Position numbers and translations under genes: made by a program. This document shows, piece by piece, positions 22,989 through 34,479 of a DNA stretch of 64,000 nucleotides. Source of the stretch: Cenococcum geophilum 1.58. Its lineage: Eukaryota; Ascomycota; Dothideomycetes; Gloniales; Gloniaceae. Where the stretch lies: assembly GCA_001692895.1 (NCBI GenBank), contig KV748200.1:1934914-1998913 (forward strand), written 5' to 3'. Below the pieces are notes generated by a model that ran no database searches, was not told where the DNA came from, and was given only the letters and a program-made list of their open reading frames with translations. Numbering within the stretch: position 1 is the stretch's first letter; every line of letters starts with the position of its first letter.

Positions 22989-23402
22989 GTATAACAAAGT
23001 CTTATAGCAAGAACTACGGTAGACTTATTAATAGGCTAGGTATATAGGTAAATAAGAAGTTAATAACGTAATAATAACTAGTAGAGTGGTTGCCCAATAG
23101 ATTAACTCCAATTATATTCTAAGATTTACTACAAAGAAAAGAAACTATCTATAGAGACCGTACGTCCTTAAATATATAACTCCTCCCTATAGTAAAGGTT
23201 GAGTACGTTAGTACGTTAGTACGTTAGTACGTCGCGTTCCTATATTCCTACGTTCCTATATTCCGAACTTGTAATATAACTAGCTACGTAACTTAGCTAC
23301 CCCTCATCCTATAGCTCGATCGGTTCCAGCGCCTCCCATACTATCTTAACCAACCCATTTATATCCCTTCTTAGTAGTCGTACTATTGCCGATATAAGGT
23401 CC
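22989..23402 (-). repeat. 5' LTR of Gypsy C (minus strand)
   Basis: About 414 bp. The end next to gag is at 22989 (tgtataacaaag on the plus strand). The outer border near 23402 is deduced from where B integrase sequence resumes with ctattagatgg. About 200 bp next to gag match 59107-59310, the LTR of F; the rest is diverged. It contains four tandem copies of gtacgtta at 23209-23236. Confidence 0.7.
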
Positions 23403-23405
23403 GTA

Positions 23406-23880
23406 ATACTATTAGATGGCTAGGCCGTATAAGGTCTTTAAGAAGATAGGCAACTCGTATAAGGTAAGGCTCCCGGATTTAATTAGGGTGTACCCTATTA
23501 TCTTACTAGATAAGCTATAGAAAGCTATAAATAACCTATTACCCGGATAAAAGAACGAGCCTCCCCTGCTAATTTAAGTAAACGGCGATAACGAATAGGA
23601 AGTTAATAAAATATTAGCCTATAAGATAGTATGGGGAATGTTAAAATACTGTGTCTAATAAAAGGGCTATAATCTGGACCTAGCGTGGTACCCTATATAG
23701 AACTTTATAGGCTGCCCCTAAAAGCTTAAAGAGTTTTATAACTAATACCCTAATATACCTAGACCCCTAAAGTACCTAATTAAGTAGATAGAATGCTAAT
23801 ATAATGAAGATAATAAGTTACTAGAGGAGTATAGGGATAAGAACGCCCTAAAGCCCTAATATAGCTGTCTGCTAAATTCT
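23406..23880 (+). pseudogene. Gypsy B integrase C-terminus with chromodomain
   Basis: The frame reads GRIRSLRR-type linker residues, then YKVFKKIGNSYKVRLPDLI and a chromodomain-like segment (EVNKILAYKIV, LKYCVxxKGYNLDLAWYPIxNF). It is collinear with E at 45660-46090. Chromodomains on Gypsy integrases are known to bind modified histone tails and steer integration. This exon-less tail is separated from B RT by element C and a deletion. Confidence 0.75.
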
Positions 23881-24171
23881 GCTAAATTCTGCCGTTTTCT
23901 GCTAGTACTATAAAATTTTAGATATCTAGAAACTTTAACCGCCGGTTAAAGTTATCTAATTAGTTAGATCCTTACTAAGACTTTTAGTAGCTACTCTTTC
24001 TAGCCTAGTACTTCTACTTAACCTATAATTGCCCTTTTATACTTAGTCCGGACATACTTATATCCCCTTTTTCTCCTTATCTTATATTTTATAATCCCAC
24101 GTTTTATAAGCCTAGTGCTACTTTATTTTTAACTAAGCCTAAGGGCAGGCTTTCTTTTAAAGAGGGGGTAA
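23881..24171 (+). other. 3' untranslated part of Gypsy B
   Basis: Non-coding. It holds ctgctaaattctgctaaattctgcc direct repeats (23871-23900), a perfect 23-bp palindrome at 23931-23953 with arms AACTTTAACCG and CGGTTAAAGTT, pyrimidine-rich stretches and the purine tract before the 3' LTR. The palindrome and about 30 bp after it also occur in G1 and G2. Confidence 0.7.
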
Positions 24172-24381
24172 TGTAATAGCGCTATCGCACATTACCTGCT
24201 ATATTCTGCTATATTCTACTAACTTATAATTAACTCGCCCAAAGCTAGCGCCTTAGCGGCCCACCCTATGTATTTATTTATATCGGTCCTAGCAACCCCT
24301 TTTTCTTCTCTTTAGCTTAGTATCTTTGTAATATAGCATTCTGCAAGCTTTAGTTTAGAGGCATTTATATAAGCCGTAACA
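24172..24381 (+). repeat. 3' LTR of Gypsy B
   Basis: 210 bp, TGTAATAGCG...GCCGTAACA, preceded by aaagagggggta and followed by TSD gtagt. Confidence 0.93.
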
Positions 24382-24386
24382 GTAGT

Positions 24387-26410
24387 AGAAATGCCTAAAG
24401 AATATATATCTATAGTATATAGAGGATAAAAAACGAACTAGGTATTAGCTAAAGAGTAAGCTAAGAATATAAGGATCTAGCAGCTAATAGTTAGGAAAAG
24501 TAGAGACCTATAGAACTAAAGGGAGCTAGTAGTAGAGCCTTAAACCCTTAAAGGAATTTAAGAAAAACACCTAAATTAATAAATTAATTAGTAAGATTAA
24601 CAGTTTGAAGCGCTAATAGATAGTGGAGTAATAAGAAACTATATCTTACTAGTAGTAGTAAAATGGATAGAACTACCTTATAGATAGAAAGAGTACCCTT
24701 ACCTATTAGTTATAATTTTAGGAGATCTAATAGCCTATAGAGGAGGTATTATAAATCTTAAAATAGGACCTATTTAGGTAACCATTAAAGAAAAACAAAG
24801 TAAGATGTTTTTTAATATCCTACTATTAGGACGTGATAAGGTAGTATTAGGCATGCCTTAGTTATAGAAATATAATCTAAAGATTAATTAGGTTATAGAT
24901 TAGGTTAATATTAGGAATACTTAATAATATAAGATGCGATAATAGACTAAGTTAGTATAGTACTAAGTTGGAGTAATATATAAAGAGACTAAGCGAGGCT
25001 TAAGTTATATACTAAAGAGATACTATAAATATAGTAAGAGGCTATAAAGCCTAAAAAGTAAGAAGCTAGTAAATTATATAGTATAGGATTATAAGATAGA
25101 GTTAGAACCAGGAATAAGTTTAAGGTTCTTTCTAACCTATAAGCTTACTTAAGAGGAGTTAAGAGCACTTAAGGAGTTTATCTAAAAAAAACCTATAAAA
25201 GGGATATATTAAACTATTATAGTTATTAGTAGGATATCCAGTACTATTCGTACTAAAAAAGAACGGAAAACTTAGGTTATATATTAACTATAAATAGTTA
25301 AAAAGCATTACTTAGAAGGATATATATTCTTTACCCTTAATTAGCAAAATCTAAAATAGGATAAGTAATGCGTAAATCTTTATAAAGATAGATCTAAGAT
25401 AGGCGTACCATTAGATTAGAATTAAGGAAGGCAATAAATAAAAGACAGCTCTTAGGTTAAAGAAAGGACTATATAAACTATTAGTTATATAATTTGGGTT
25501 AATAAATACACTAGTAATATTTTAAAAGCGAATTAATAGTATGTTAGAAGAATACCTTAATAAGTTTATTATAGCATACCTTAACGATATTATTATCTAC
25601 TTAATAATTAAGGAAGAATATAGGGAATACGTTAAATAGGGTTTACAGAGACTATAAAAATAATAGATACTAGTAGCAATTAAGAAATATAAGTTCTTTA
25701 TAAGGAAGACTAATTTTATTAAATTTATTATTAAACTAGGTTATATTAGTATAGACCTAAAGAAAATTAAAGCTATAGTAAGTTGGTAAAAACTAGAGAA
25801 TATAACGCAGTTAAGGTTATTTTTAGGGTTTTGCAACTACTATAGAAAGTTTATAGTATGGTAGTTAAAGACTATTAAACTCTTTACTAGACTTATAAAG
25901 AAAAAGGAACTATAGATTTAGGGAAATAAGTAAAGAAAGTTATTTAAGGAACTTAAGGAGTTATTTACCTAGGAGCTAATTCTTAAGATTTATTAACTAG
26001 GACTAGACGTGGTTATAAAAATAAATATATTAGACTTTATATTAGGAGTATACTTATTATAGAGGTATAAAAATGCATAGCATCTAGTAGTATACTATAG
26101 TTAGAAGATAACACTATTAGAACTAAACTATAACATTTATAACAAAGAGTTATTAGGTATAGTTATAGCACTAAAGAAATAAAGAGCATTCTTATAAGGC
26201 GTAGAGAAACTATTTATAATTAAAATAGATTATAAAAACCTAATAGGGTTCCTAATAATAAAAGAACTTAATTATAGATAGGTTAGATAGGTAAAGATAC
26301 TTATAAAATACTATTTTAAAATTTAGTATATTAAGGGAACTAAAATATAAGGGTGGACGTGCTAAGTAGAAAGGCTAAATTATAAAATAATAAGAAACTA
26401 TTAGGAGTAA
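24387..26410 (+). pseudogene. Gypsy A protease, reverse transcriptase and RNase H
   Basis: Protease near 24615 reads ALIDSGVIRNYI with the catalytic DSG kept. RT follows at about 25130-25950. Its catalytic box near 25577-25588 is YLND (YLDD with one Asp to Asn). The thumb and connection are visible (FLGFCNYYRKFI, 25810-25850), and RNase H at about 26000-26300 includes YNKELLGIVIALKKx. Stops are TAA/TAG at Gln and Trp. The reading matches C on the opposite strand. It is cut at 26415 by G1. Confidence 0.82.
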
Positions 26411-26415
26411 TACTA

Positions 26416-26608
26416 TGTTACGGAACCCCACCGTAGGGGCCTCCATAGGAGAGCCCCGTGCTCTCGCGTACACTTCGCGTATAGCTTACGTCAGCTACGC
26501 GTAGGTATATCACCTTCTTACGCCCTCAACCCTTACGATTAATCGCGCAACGTCTTGTAGACTCCTCTAATATATATGCTTTATAGCTACTACCCGCGTC
26601 CCATAACA
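26416..26608 (+). repeat. 5' LTR of Gypsy G1
   Basis: 193 bp, starting TGTTACGGAACCCC and ending CCATAACA. Four LTRs of this family are in the window (also 38352, 44504, 53927). Confidence 0.96.
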
Positions 26609-26689
26609 TTACGTTGCGCCTTTTTACTACTGACGCTTAGCCTACGACTAATTCTACGTCTCTGCAATACTGCAGGCGCTGCTAGAAGC

Positions 26690-28300
26690 AGCGTATTTAT
26701 AAGTTACCTCACTTTATACTTCTAAGGAACCTATAATAGTAAGACGATATTCCTTATTAGCTAATATATTAAACCTAAAGAATAATCTAATACCTATACT
26801 TAACCTATAACGCCAATTAATCCTAGGAGAATTCGATTTATTAGCCCTAGCCTTAACCCCTAAGGAAATAGACACTAATAATGTCTTATCTTTTATTAAC
26901 TATATAACTACGGACAAGCAAGCGGAAGGGCTACTACCTATTAAAATTAAAATATAAGACGCTAAGACGTTTGCAAAAATGGTAGTATAAAAACCTAATA
27001 AATACTACCGCCTTCTATAGAACTACAACCTAAAGCTTATATAAGCTAAGATACGTACTGTTTAAGATCGCGATATTATCTAAGACCTACAAGCCCGTAA
27101 GGCACTCGCTAATAATATGCGTTAAGAAACCGAAGATGACCTCTATGTGTCTAAACGCGACGTCTAATAGTTAAAGAAGGCTGAGATTATACTTATTACT
27201 ATAGTTATTAAAAGAGAGGGTATAATTAAATACCTATAATCTTAACTTAATGAGCATATTTATAATAACGCTAGATACCTTTCTACTATATATAACGTCA
27301 CTTAAGTCTTTACGCCCCCGGCAACCTTACCTACTTAATACTTAATAGAGGGTTAGCGCTAAGCAGCTCTACCTAACGGAAACCCCTACTAAAGTAGCGA
27401 TAATAAAAGCCATAATAATTAAACCTAAGCCGCTACCGTAGGGTCTAATGCACGTTACCCTAATCTCCTAATCTTTTAGGGAAACCGCAAGAAATATAGC
27501 TATTAGAAGATGCAAATCCGCGAGAAACTAACTTAGAGCGCCTACCTTTTCCCTATAGAAGATACTAAAATCGGCTATATTATCGGGCGAATAAAGGGTA
27601 TACTATTTAATAGACTCTTCGCCTAATAGGAGACTAATAGCCCTTAGAAGTGGCAGTCCTACTAAAAAGTCCTTGATAATCTTAATTTAATATACTGTAA
27701 CTATAACCTACTAGCCACTAACTAAGCTAAACTACGTGCCCTAAAGATAAGCTCTACTAAATTATTTAATAAGTTCTATATTAAATTCTAGGAATATACT
27801 AGAGCCCTTACTTAAGACGATACTAAAGACTAGAAAGATTTTTTTAAAAAAGTCACTTACCGCCTTAGTTACGCAGCCGCTAGTTATAACTATAATAATG
27901 TTTATAATATAGTAGCAGCCCTATAGAAGATTAAACAACGACTAAATTAGATTGCTACTACTAACCCCTACCTAAAGACCTCCCTATAGAAGCCCTCTGG
28001 ACCCACTAAACCTATATATACTAAGCCACCGACACCTACTACCTTAAATATCACTAGAGCTAATATCGACCTCTCTATGCCAACCTTTCTGTAAAAACTC
28101 CTATATGGAGAGCGTGAGCTACTTTAAAGACTAGGACGCTGCTATAGATGCTATTAAGAAGGCTATTATTGCGATAACCTAAACTGCCTAATAGCTAGGT
28201 TTAGTAGCTACCGCTTAATACCTAACCTAATACCCTAAACACTAAATATGTTGCTATACGCGCTACCGTATAAGATAAAGACGTAGTAATAGCGGTAGAG
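26690..28300 (+). pseudogene. Gypsy G1 gag, RIP-degraded
   Basis: Collinear with G2 gag. The N-terminal part is rich in charged and Gln codons, suggesting a coiled coil. The capsid part includes KIGYIIGRIKGILFNRLFA (about 27570-27630). A zinc-knuckle-like segment at about 28137-28180 reads CYRCYxEGYYCDNLNC, with the expected His as Tyr. Stops are at Gln codons (TAA/TAG). Gag would coat the RNA genome. Confidence 0.78.
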
Positions 28301-28439
28301 TTAGATACGGAAACGGAAAACACTAAGTTTTAGCCCTAAGTTATGGGTTAGGACGCCCTAAAGATGGAGGGATCTATATATCGGCCTGCTTAATAGATAA
28401 CTTAGTAAAGATAAATAGACGGAAATAGATAGTTTTACC

Positions 28440-30648
28440 TATAATAGGAACTACTGCTAAAAAACAATATAAAAGCCGTTCTATAATTAATTGCGGAGCT
28501 ACTAATAAATTTATAGATACTTAATTTATGCGTACCTATAACCTACCTACCTTACCCCTTACTAAAGCCCGTGCCCTATAACTCGCTAATAGTAGTTATA
28601 CCGTATAGAAGATTACCTATATGGTATAACTCTACTTAGATATAAACGGGCACTAGGAAGAACTCTAGGCCTATATTATACTACTTACCAACTACCCTAT
28701 TATCCTTAGAATAAACTAGCTTAAATAACACAACCCCACTATTAACTAGAAAAAGAGAGAAGTAACCTTTAACTCTAAATACTATAGAGAGACTTGCCTA
28801 GGGCATAGCCTAGCCGCCTCTATTTACTCCCTAGGATATTAACCTAAAAAACCCCTTATTACCCTACCTATAACTAACTGCTACTATATAAGCGCCGCAG
28901 CCTTCTACCGCATAGCACGTAGAAAAGATTAGACTGTTGCTGTAGCTTCTTAATTATAATTATATAAGCTTAATAAAGAATAGGATTACGTTCTCTATGG
29001 CAATAGGAAAGATATAGTTGACCTTTTAGGAGATAATGCCCCCGCGGAACTCTACGAACTTTTACCTTTAGACTTTAAGAAATTTATAAAGCTTAAAAAA
29101 GGATTTACTAATAAGGAACTCCGTAAGCTTCTCCCTAAGAGGTATTACGACTTTATTAATATATGCTTATAAAAGGGCGTAGATATACTCCCCCTATATT
29201 AACCTAATAATTATACCATTAATATTAAATAAGGAAAAACGCTACCCTATAAGAGACCCTACTTAATATTAAAAGACGAACTTCTAGTTGTTAAAAAGTA
29301 TATTAATAAGCACCTTAATAAAGGATTTATTCGTCCTAGCATATCCTTAACAGCCGCCCCTATCCTCCTTACTAAGAAGCTAGAAGGAGGTATTTAATTC
29401 TATATTAACTATAGAGGATTTAACGCTATTACGATTAAGAACTAATACCCCGTACCGCTTATACGTAAAACTCTTAAGCGGCTTAGCTAAGCTAAAATCT
29501 ATACTAAGCTTAATATTATTGCTGCCTTTAACCGCCTTTAAATACGGAAGGGTAATAAATGGAAAACCGCATTTGTATCGCGCTTTAGCCAATTTAAATA
29601 TACTATTATACCCTTTAGCGTATATAACGGCCCAGGCAGCTTTTAAAGCTATATTAATAACGCCTTATAGGACTACCTTAACGACTTCTGCTCTGCGTAC
29701 CTAGATAATATACTTATTTATAGCAATAACCCTTTTAAGCATACCAAGCACGTTTAAAAGGTCCTACAGCGCCTTCGGGATGTAGGACTTTATATTAATC
29801 TAAAGAAGTGTAAATTCTTAGTTATAGAAGTAAAATACCTTAGACTAATTGTTACTACTAAGGGTGTCCGTATGGACCCTAAGAAGGTATATATAATTAC
29901 TAAATAGTAAACCCCTAACTGCATTAAAGACGTATAAGCCTTCCTTGGCTTTGCTAACTTCTATTAAAAATTTATATATAACTTCTCGGGTGTTGTAGCA
30001 CTACTTATAGCAATAATGTAAATAAAGGGCCTTTTTATAAAAGGAAGAAAAATATATCTACGTTTTATCTAGACGCCTAAATACAAGAAGGCGTTTTAAG
30101 ACCTTAAAGATACTTTTACTAAAGTACCTATCCTAGCTTACTTTATACTAGGACGATAACTCTATCTTAAGACTAACTTCTTAGACTACGTTAACGCAGG
30201 CGTCCTCTTCTAAATAGGCGATAACGGTCTTCTTTACCTAGTCGTATTCTACTTGTCTAAGCTTATACTATAAGAATATAACTATAAGATCTATAATAAG
30301 GAACTTCTTACAATTATATAAATGTTTGAGGAATTCTAACTAGAACTCTCCTTAGTAGAACCTGACTAGCTAACTAAAGTCCTTATAGATTATTATAATC
30401 TTAAGTACTTTATAACTACGAAATAGCTAAACTAACGCTAAGTACGCTGGAACGAGTTCCTCTCTGGTTTTAACTTTAAAATCGTATATAGGCTAGGAGT
30501 ATAAGGTACTAAGCCTAATAGCCTAATACGCCGCTTATAAGACCTTCCTTAGTCTAAAGATAACCCCTGTAACCAGTTCTAGTAATAGACGATCCTAAAA
30601 GCACGGAATTTGGCCCTAGGTATGCTACCTACAATAGAGCTAACTATA
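28440..30648 (+). pseudogene. Gypsy G1 protease, RT and RNase H
   Basis: Protease near 28485 reads LINCGATNKFID (catalytic Asp to Asn). RT spans about 29160-29960 with YRGFNAITIKNxYPVPLI, and its catalytic box at 29698-29709 is YLDN. RNase H follows at about 30130-30330, with YNKELLTII. Pol is interrupted at 30653 by element E and resumes at 46375. Confidence 0.85.
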
Positions 30649-30653
30649 CCTTA

Positions 30654-30881
30654 TGTTACGGCACTGGCAGAACTTGGCAGAACTTGACTGGCAGAACTTG
30701 GTAGAACTTTAAGGTTACGTGACTAGAGGACCGCATAAAAGAACCCTACTTTAACCGGCGCTGCTCTTCTTCTCCTTTCCTTTCTCTAGCTTTAGATCCT
30801 CGTTTATAGACAATCTAATCGTATAGGCTTGCATGCAACCTTCTTACTATGCTCCTACCTTGGTTAACTAAGTCGCTAACA
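30654..30881 (+). repeat. 5' LTR of Gypsy E
   Basis: 228 bp, TGTTACGGCACTGGC...GTCGCTAACA. It contains three to four copies of tggcagaactt. The 3' LTR lacks one repeat unit, which explains most of its 14-bp shorter length. Confidence 0.95.
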
Positions 30882-31086
30882 TTATCTAAAGCTTAAACTA
30901 CCCTTTCTTCCTAAGAAGAAACTTAAAAATATCTATAAGACCATAAATAGGACAAGGATATAGAATAGGACCCTAAGGATATCACTAGAACCATAAGGAT
31001 AGAACCCTAAGGAAAGAACCTACAGAATACGCATAGACCAGAACCCCTAAAGAAATTACCCGGAATTACCTAATACCCCTACTACC

Positions 31087-32250
31087 ATGCTATAAAACAC
31101 AGTAGCAGGTAAAGCAGCTATAGGACCCGTAAATACCTTAGACAAAAAAACAATTAATGTTTTAACCCCCTAGGCGGAGCTTACAGTAGCTAATGCCGAA
31201 ATTAAACGACTATGAGAACTGCTTAAAGCTAGAGATACCCCTGTATCTAGCAATGACTTATTAGATAGACTTACTACGGTCCTTAAGGCCTTAGCCTAAC
31301 GCACTATACCATTAAGATCCGCGAAGGTAGTAGACCCCCTACTACTTATAGACGGGACCAACCCTATATTTAATAATTAGAAGCTTTAACTACGGGACAA
31401 GCTTAAAGTTAATAAAGATTACTTTCCTAATAACCAAGCTAAGATGGCCTATGTCTTCGGCCGTACTGGCGGAGACGCCTAGACGCACCTATATCCGCGA
31501 TATACTGCAAACTTAGTAAACCCTTTCGTCTTGAAAGAAGAAATAATTAACTACCTGTCTTCTATTTATAAGGACCCCTTTAAGATATAGAATATCTACC
31601 TTAATTATAAAAGCCTAAACATAAAAACAACGGAGACCTTTTTAGCCTTTTAGACCCGCTTTTTACACCTAGCTAGCTAAGCCCAAATTCCCCATAAAGA
31701 CCTAATGCTAGACCTCTTTAACAAGCTCACTCTGGACCTACAGCGTGCTATACTGCTAGTTTTTACTACTATATAGACGTTAAAGGTACTTACGGACTAC
31801 TGCTTGGCTATTAACTAAGGCCTTCGTTAAATTAAGGTATATGCTGAGCGGTATAAAGCCAGGAACCTTTTAAGCTAGACTATAAGCAATATAAGAATAG
31901 TAAATAGTGCCCTAGTACGGGCTGTAACTCCTACGGCATTAACTGTCTAGCCCGCCGTTAATCTAATAGCTAGTTGAGTAGCTAGCCCTATTATGGGTCC
32001 GGTACATACTCGGCCTATATATAGTAACCCCCGTAGATAAGCCCTTAGTAATTAAGGAGCTTGCTTTTTATGCGGCTAAAAAAACCACTTTATAAAAGAC
32101 TGCCTAATAGCGGTAAAGATAAACGAGGTCCTATTAATTTAGGAGGATAGTATAGAGTTAGAAAAAGAGGAACCCTAGAGGAAGACTTCTCTTTAGGGTT
32201 AAAAGGGATTAATATATTATATATTAATCTGGGTTGGCTAGTTAGTAGAA
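31087..32250 (+). pseudogene. Gypsy E gag, RIP-degraded
   Basis: From the ATG at 31087 a frame of about 350 codons holds the capsid domain (LKVNKDYFPNNxAKMAYVFG, about 31400-31460). An intact zinc knuckle follows at 32062-32103 (CFLCGxKNHFIKDC, all four metal ligands kept). Stops at Gln codons are fewer than in neighbouring elements. The position right after the LTR and leader fits gag. Confidence 0.82.
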
Positions 32251-32309
32251 GAAGCTATACTATCCCTTATACTTTATTCCGTAATAGATACTAAGTTTTA
32301 ACCTCTGTT

Positions 32310-34213
32310 TTGACTAACTTAGGAGTAAATGCCTTTACCTTAATTAATATAAAGTGCGCTGTAAAATTGGCTGACTTTTTAAATACACCCCTTAAAGAAC
32401 TGCCTAAACCAATTCCTATTTATGGGTATAACGGACGTATAGGACTACCTATTACGACTATCTTGTGATTTTACCTCCGTGTTAATAGATAAAGGTAGTA
32501 TAACGTCCCCTTCCTTATTATGGACCTCGGAAGCTATAATATAATCTTAAGGAGAAAATAGCTAGCCTATTTAGGCTTATAGCTTAATATATAGAATAGA
32601 CGGCTTATCTAGCCCGAAACTATGCCCCTAACGCCTTCCTTTATAAAAGAAATTAGTATTATAATAGAAAACCTTATACGGCCGCAGATAAACACCATTT
32701 ACTAGGCTAATGCGATACGTAGGAACCGGGCTTTTAAGAAGGATGTATAGCTTAATCCGTAACGGATCCGTATATTATACTACCCCCAGACTACCTACGC
32801 CACGCCTCCCATACCAGAGACTTAGGAAGTCGGTAGTAACCTAGCTAAGTCCCCTACGGAGAGCTTAGGCCCTATGTAGCCATAAAGGAAAGCTAGGAAT
32901 ATTAGACGATATACTAAACTAATAGATTAAAGGGATAACTTACGGAAGATAGAATAGGAGCTAAGAAAGACTATAAACCTTAGACCGTAAAATACGGTCT
33001 AATAAATAGCCGTAAAGAAACCTACGGACCTCCCACTAGTTAATATTTACTGTATTGGCGCCGTAGGATTCTACTAGAACTTGGTCTAACCTAATACTAT
33101 TGCCTTTACTACTAGCTTATATAAAATCGATTAAATAATTAAGGAAAAGGAAAGTAAGCTTATAGACAAGAAGCTAGTAGAATAGAAACTACCCTATTAA
33201 TACTAGAAATTTAAGGACGTATTCTTTAAGGCAGTGTCTAGTATACTTCTGCCTTACTAACTGTACGACTATAAGATTAAGATTAAGCCAGATAAGGAAA
33301 ACACCCTTAGCTTTAGCCCCCTCTACTAGCAGTCTACTGCCGAATTATAGGCCATAAAGCAGTACCTTATTAATAACCTGGATAAGGGCTTTATTAAACC
33401 TAGTTAAGCCCCTTTTAACTTACCTATTCTCTTTGCTAAAAAGCTAAACAGAGAACTCCGTTTCTATATTAACTACTATAAACTAAATAATATAACCCGC
33501 AAGGACCGCTATCCGCTGCCCCTATTTAATAAGACTTTAGCCCAAATAAGTAGAGCTAAGGTCTTTATAAAGCTTAATATCCGCTAGGCCTTTTACTAAA
33601 TTAAAATAAACCCTAGGTCTAAGGATCTTATTATATTTTAAACCCGTTACGGAACGTATAAATATAAGGTACTCCCTTTTAGACTAACTAATAGACTGGC
33701 TACGTACTAGCGGTATATAAATAATGTACTCTTTAACTACCTTAATAACTTCTATACGGCCTACCTAAACGATATTATAATCTACTCTGAGAATAAGCTA
33801 GAACACAAGGAGCACGTCTATAAAGTCCTACAACGGCTCCACAAGGCCAGCCTCTAGGCCAATATTAAGAAGTTGGAGTTTAGTATTAAACGTATAAAGT
33901 ACCTAGGGTTTATTATTAGCACGGATGGAATTAAGACCGACCTAGAAAAAACGGCTGTAATTACCTAATGGGCACCCCCACGGACTGTAAAGGGGGTATA
34001 ATTATTTTTAGGTTTCTGTAACTTCTACCGACGCTTTATTAAGGACTATAGTAAGATTACTAGGCCTTTTAATCGCCTTACCTAAAAAGACCAGCCCTTT
34101 TACTTTGACATCGTATGTAGGTAGGCCTTTAATAAGCTTAAGAAACGACTAGTCTCTGCTCTCTTACTCGCCCACTTTAACCTAGAACGGCCCTTAATGC
34201 TAGAGACTAATGC
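32310..34213 (+). pseudogene. Gypsy E protease and reverse transcriptase
   Basis: The protease region begins near 32330 (LINIKCAVKLADFL, the expected Asp now Asn) and continues to MDLGSYNIILRRKWL (32520-32570). RT runs from LPYxYxKFKDVFF (33190) through SRAKVFIKLNIRxAFYxI to the catalytic YLND at 33762-33773. It reaches FLGFCNFYRRFIKDYSKI (34010-34060) and is broken in the RNase H start (LMLETNAS, 34195-34213) by the hAT element. Reading continues with TNALDSVIAS at 37715. Confidence 0.87.
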
Positions 34214-34479
34214 TAGTGTAAGAGATGGATGGATCGAGATTGGATCGGGATCCATTAATCCACTAATCCACGCCTAATCTATTGGTGGCGTGGATATGGA
34301 TCTAGATCCAATAGTTATCTATTTATGGCGTTGTTAAGGCAACGCCGTAATGCATTGATTACTGCACTGACCATTAAATGGCGTAAAAGGGGTAAACTAG
34401 TGCATTTGTGCGTTAAATACTTAGATAGCAGTAAAAATAATAAAGTCTCTTATCTTTCATTTTTATTATTACTATTAAC

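Larger units (their letters stand above)
11697..23402 (-). mobile_element. Gypsy C (same family as A and F), minus strand, truncated
   Basis: On the minus strand, C has its 5' LTR at 22989-23402 and then gag, protease, RT and RNase H down to 18272. It continues across element T to 11896-11697. It matches A (reverse complement) and F (same strand, 61570-64000). Its integrase and 3' LTR are missing at the left end. Right of the LTR, B sequence resumes with ctatt. About 5.3 kb remain after removal of T and J. Confidence 0.82.
8936..24381 (+). mobile_element. Gypsy B (chromovirus type), inserted in A
   Basis: LTRs lie at 8936-9135 and 24172-24381, with perfect 5-bp TSD gtagt at 8931-8935 and 24382-24386. 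The 3' LTR starts TGTAA and ends TAACA. A purine tract (aaagagggggta) precedes it. B keeps gag, protease, the first part of RT, the integrase tail and a chromodomain. The central pol is missing and replaced by element C with its inserts. After removing C and its inserts only about 3.7 kb remain, against about 5.9 kb for the related element E. Confidence 0.9.

Noticed and set aside
29380..29704. Open frames on both strands in Gypsy G1 RT (and the same at 41301-41706 in G2)
   Set aside because: They are out-of-frame shadows of reverse transcriptase; the true frame has RIP stops.
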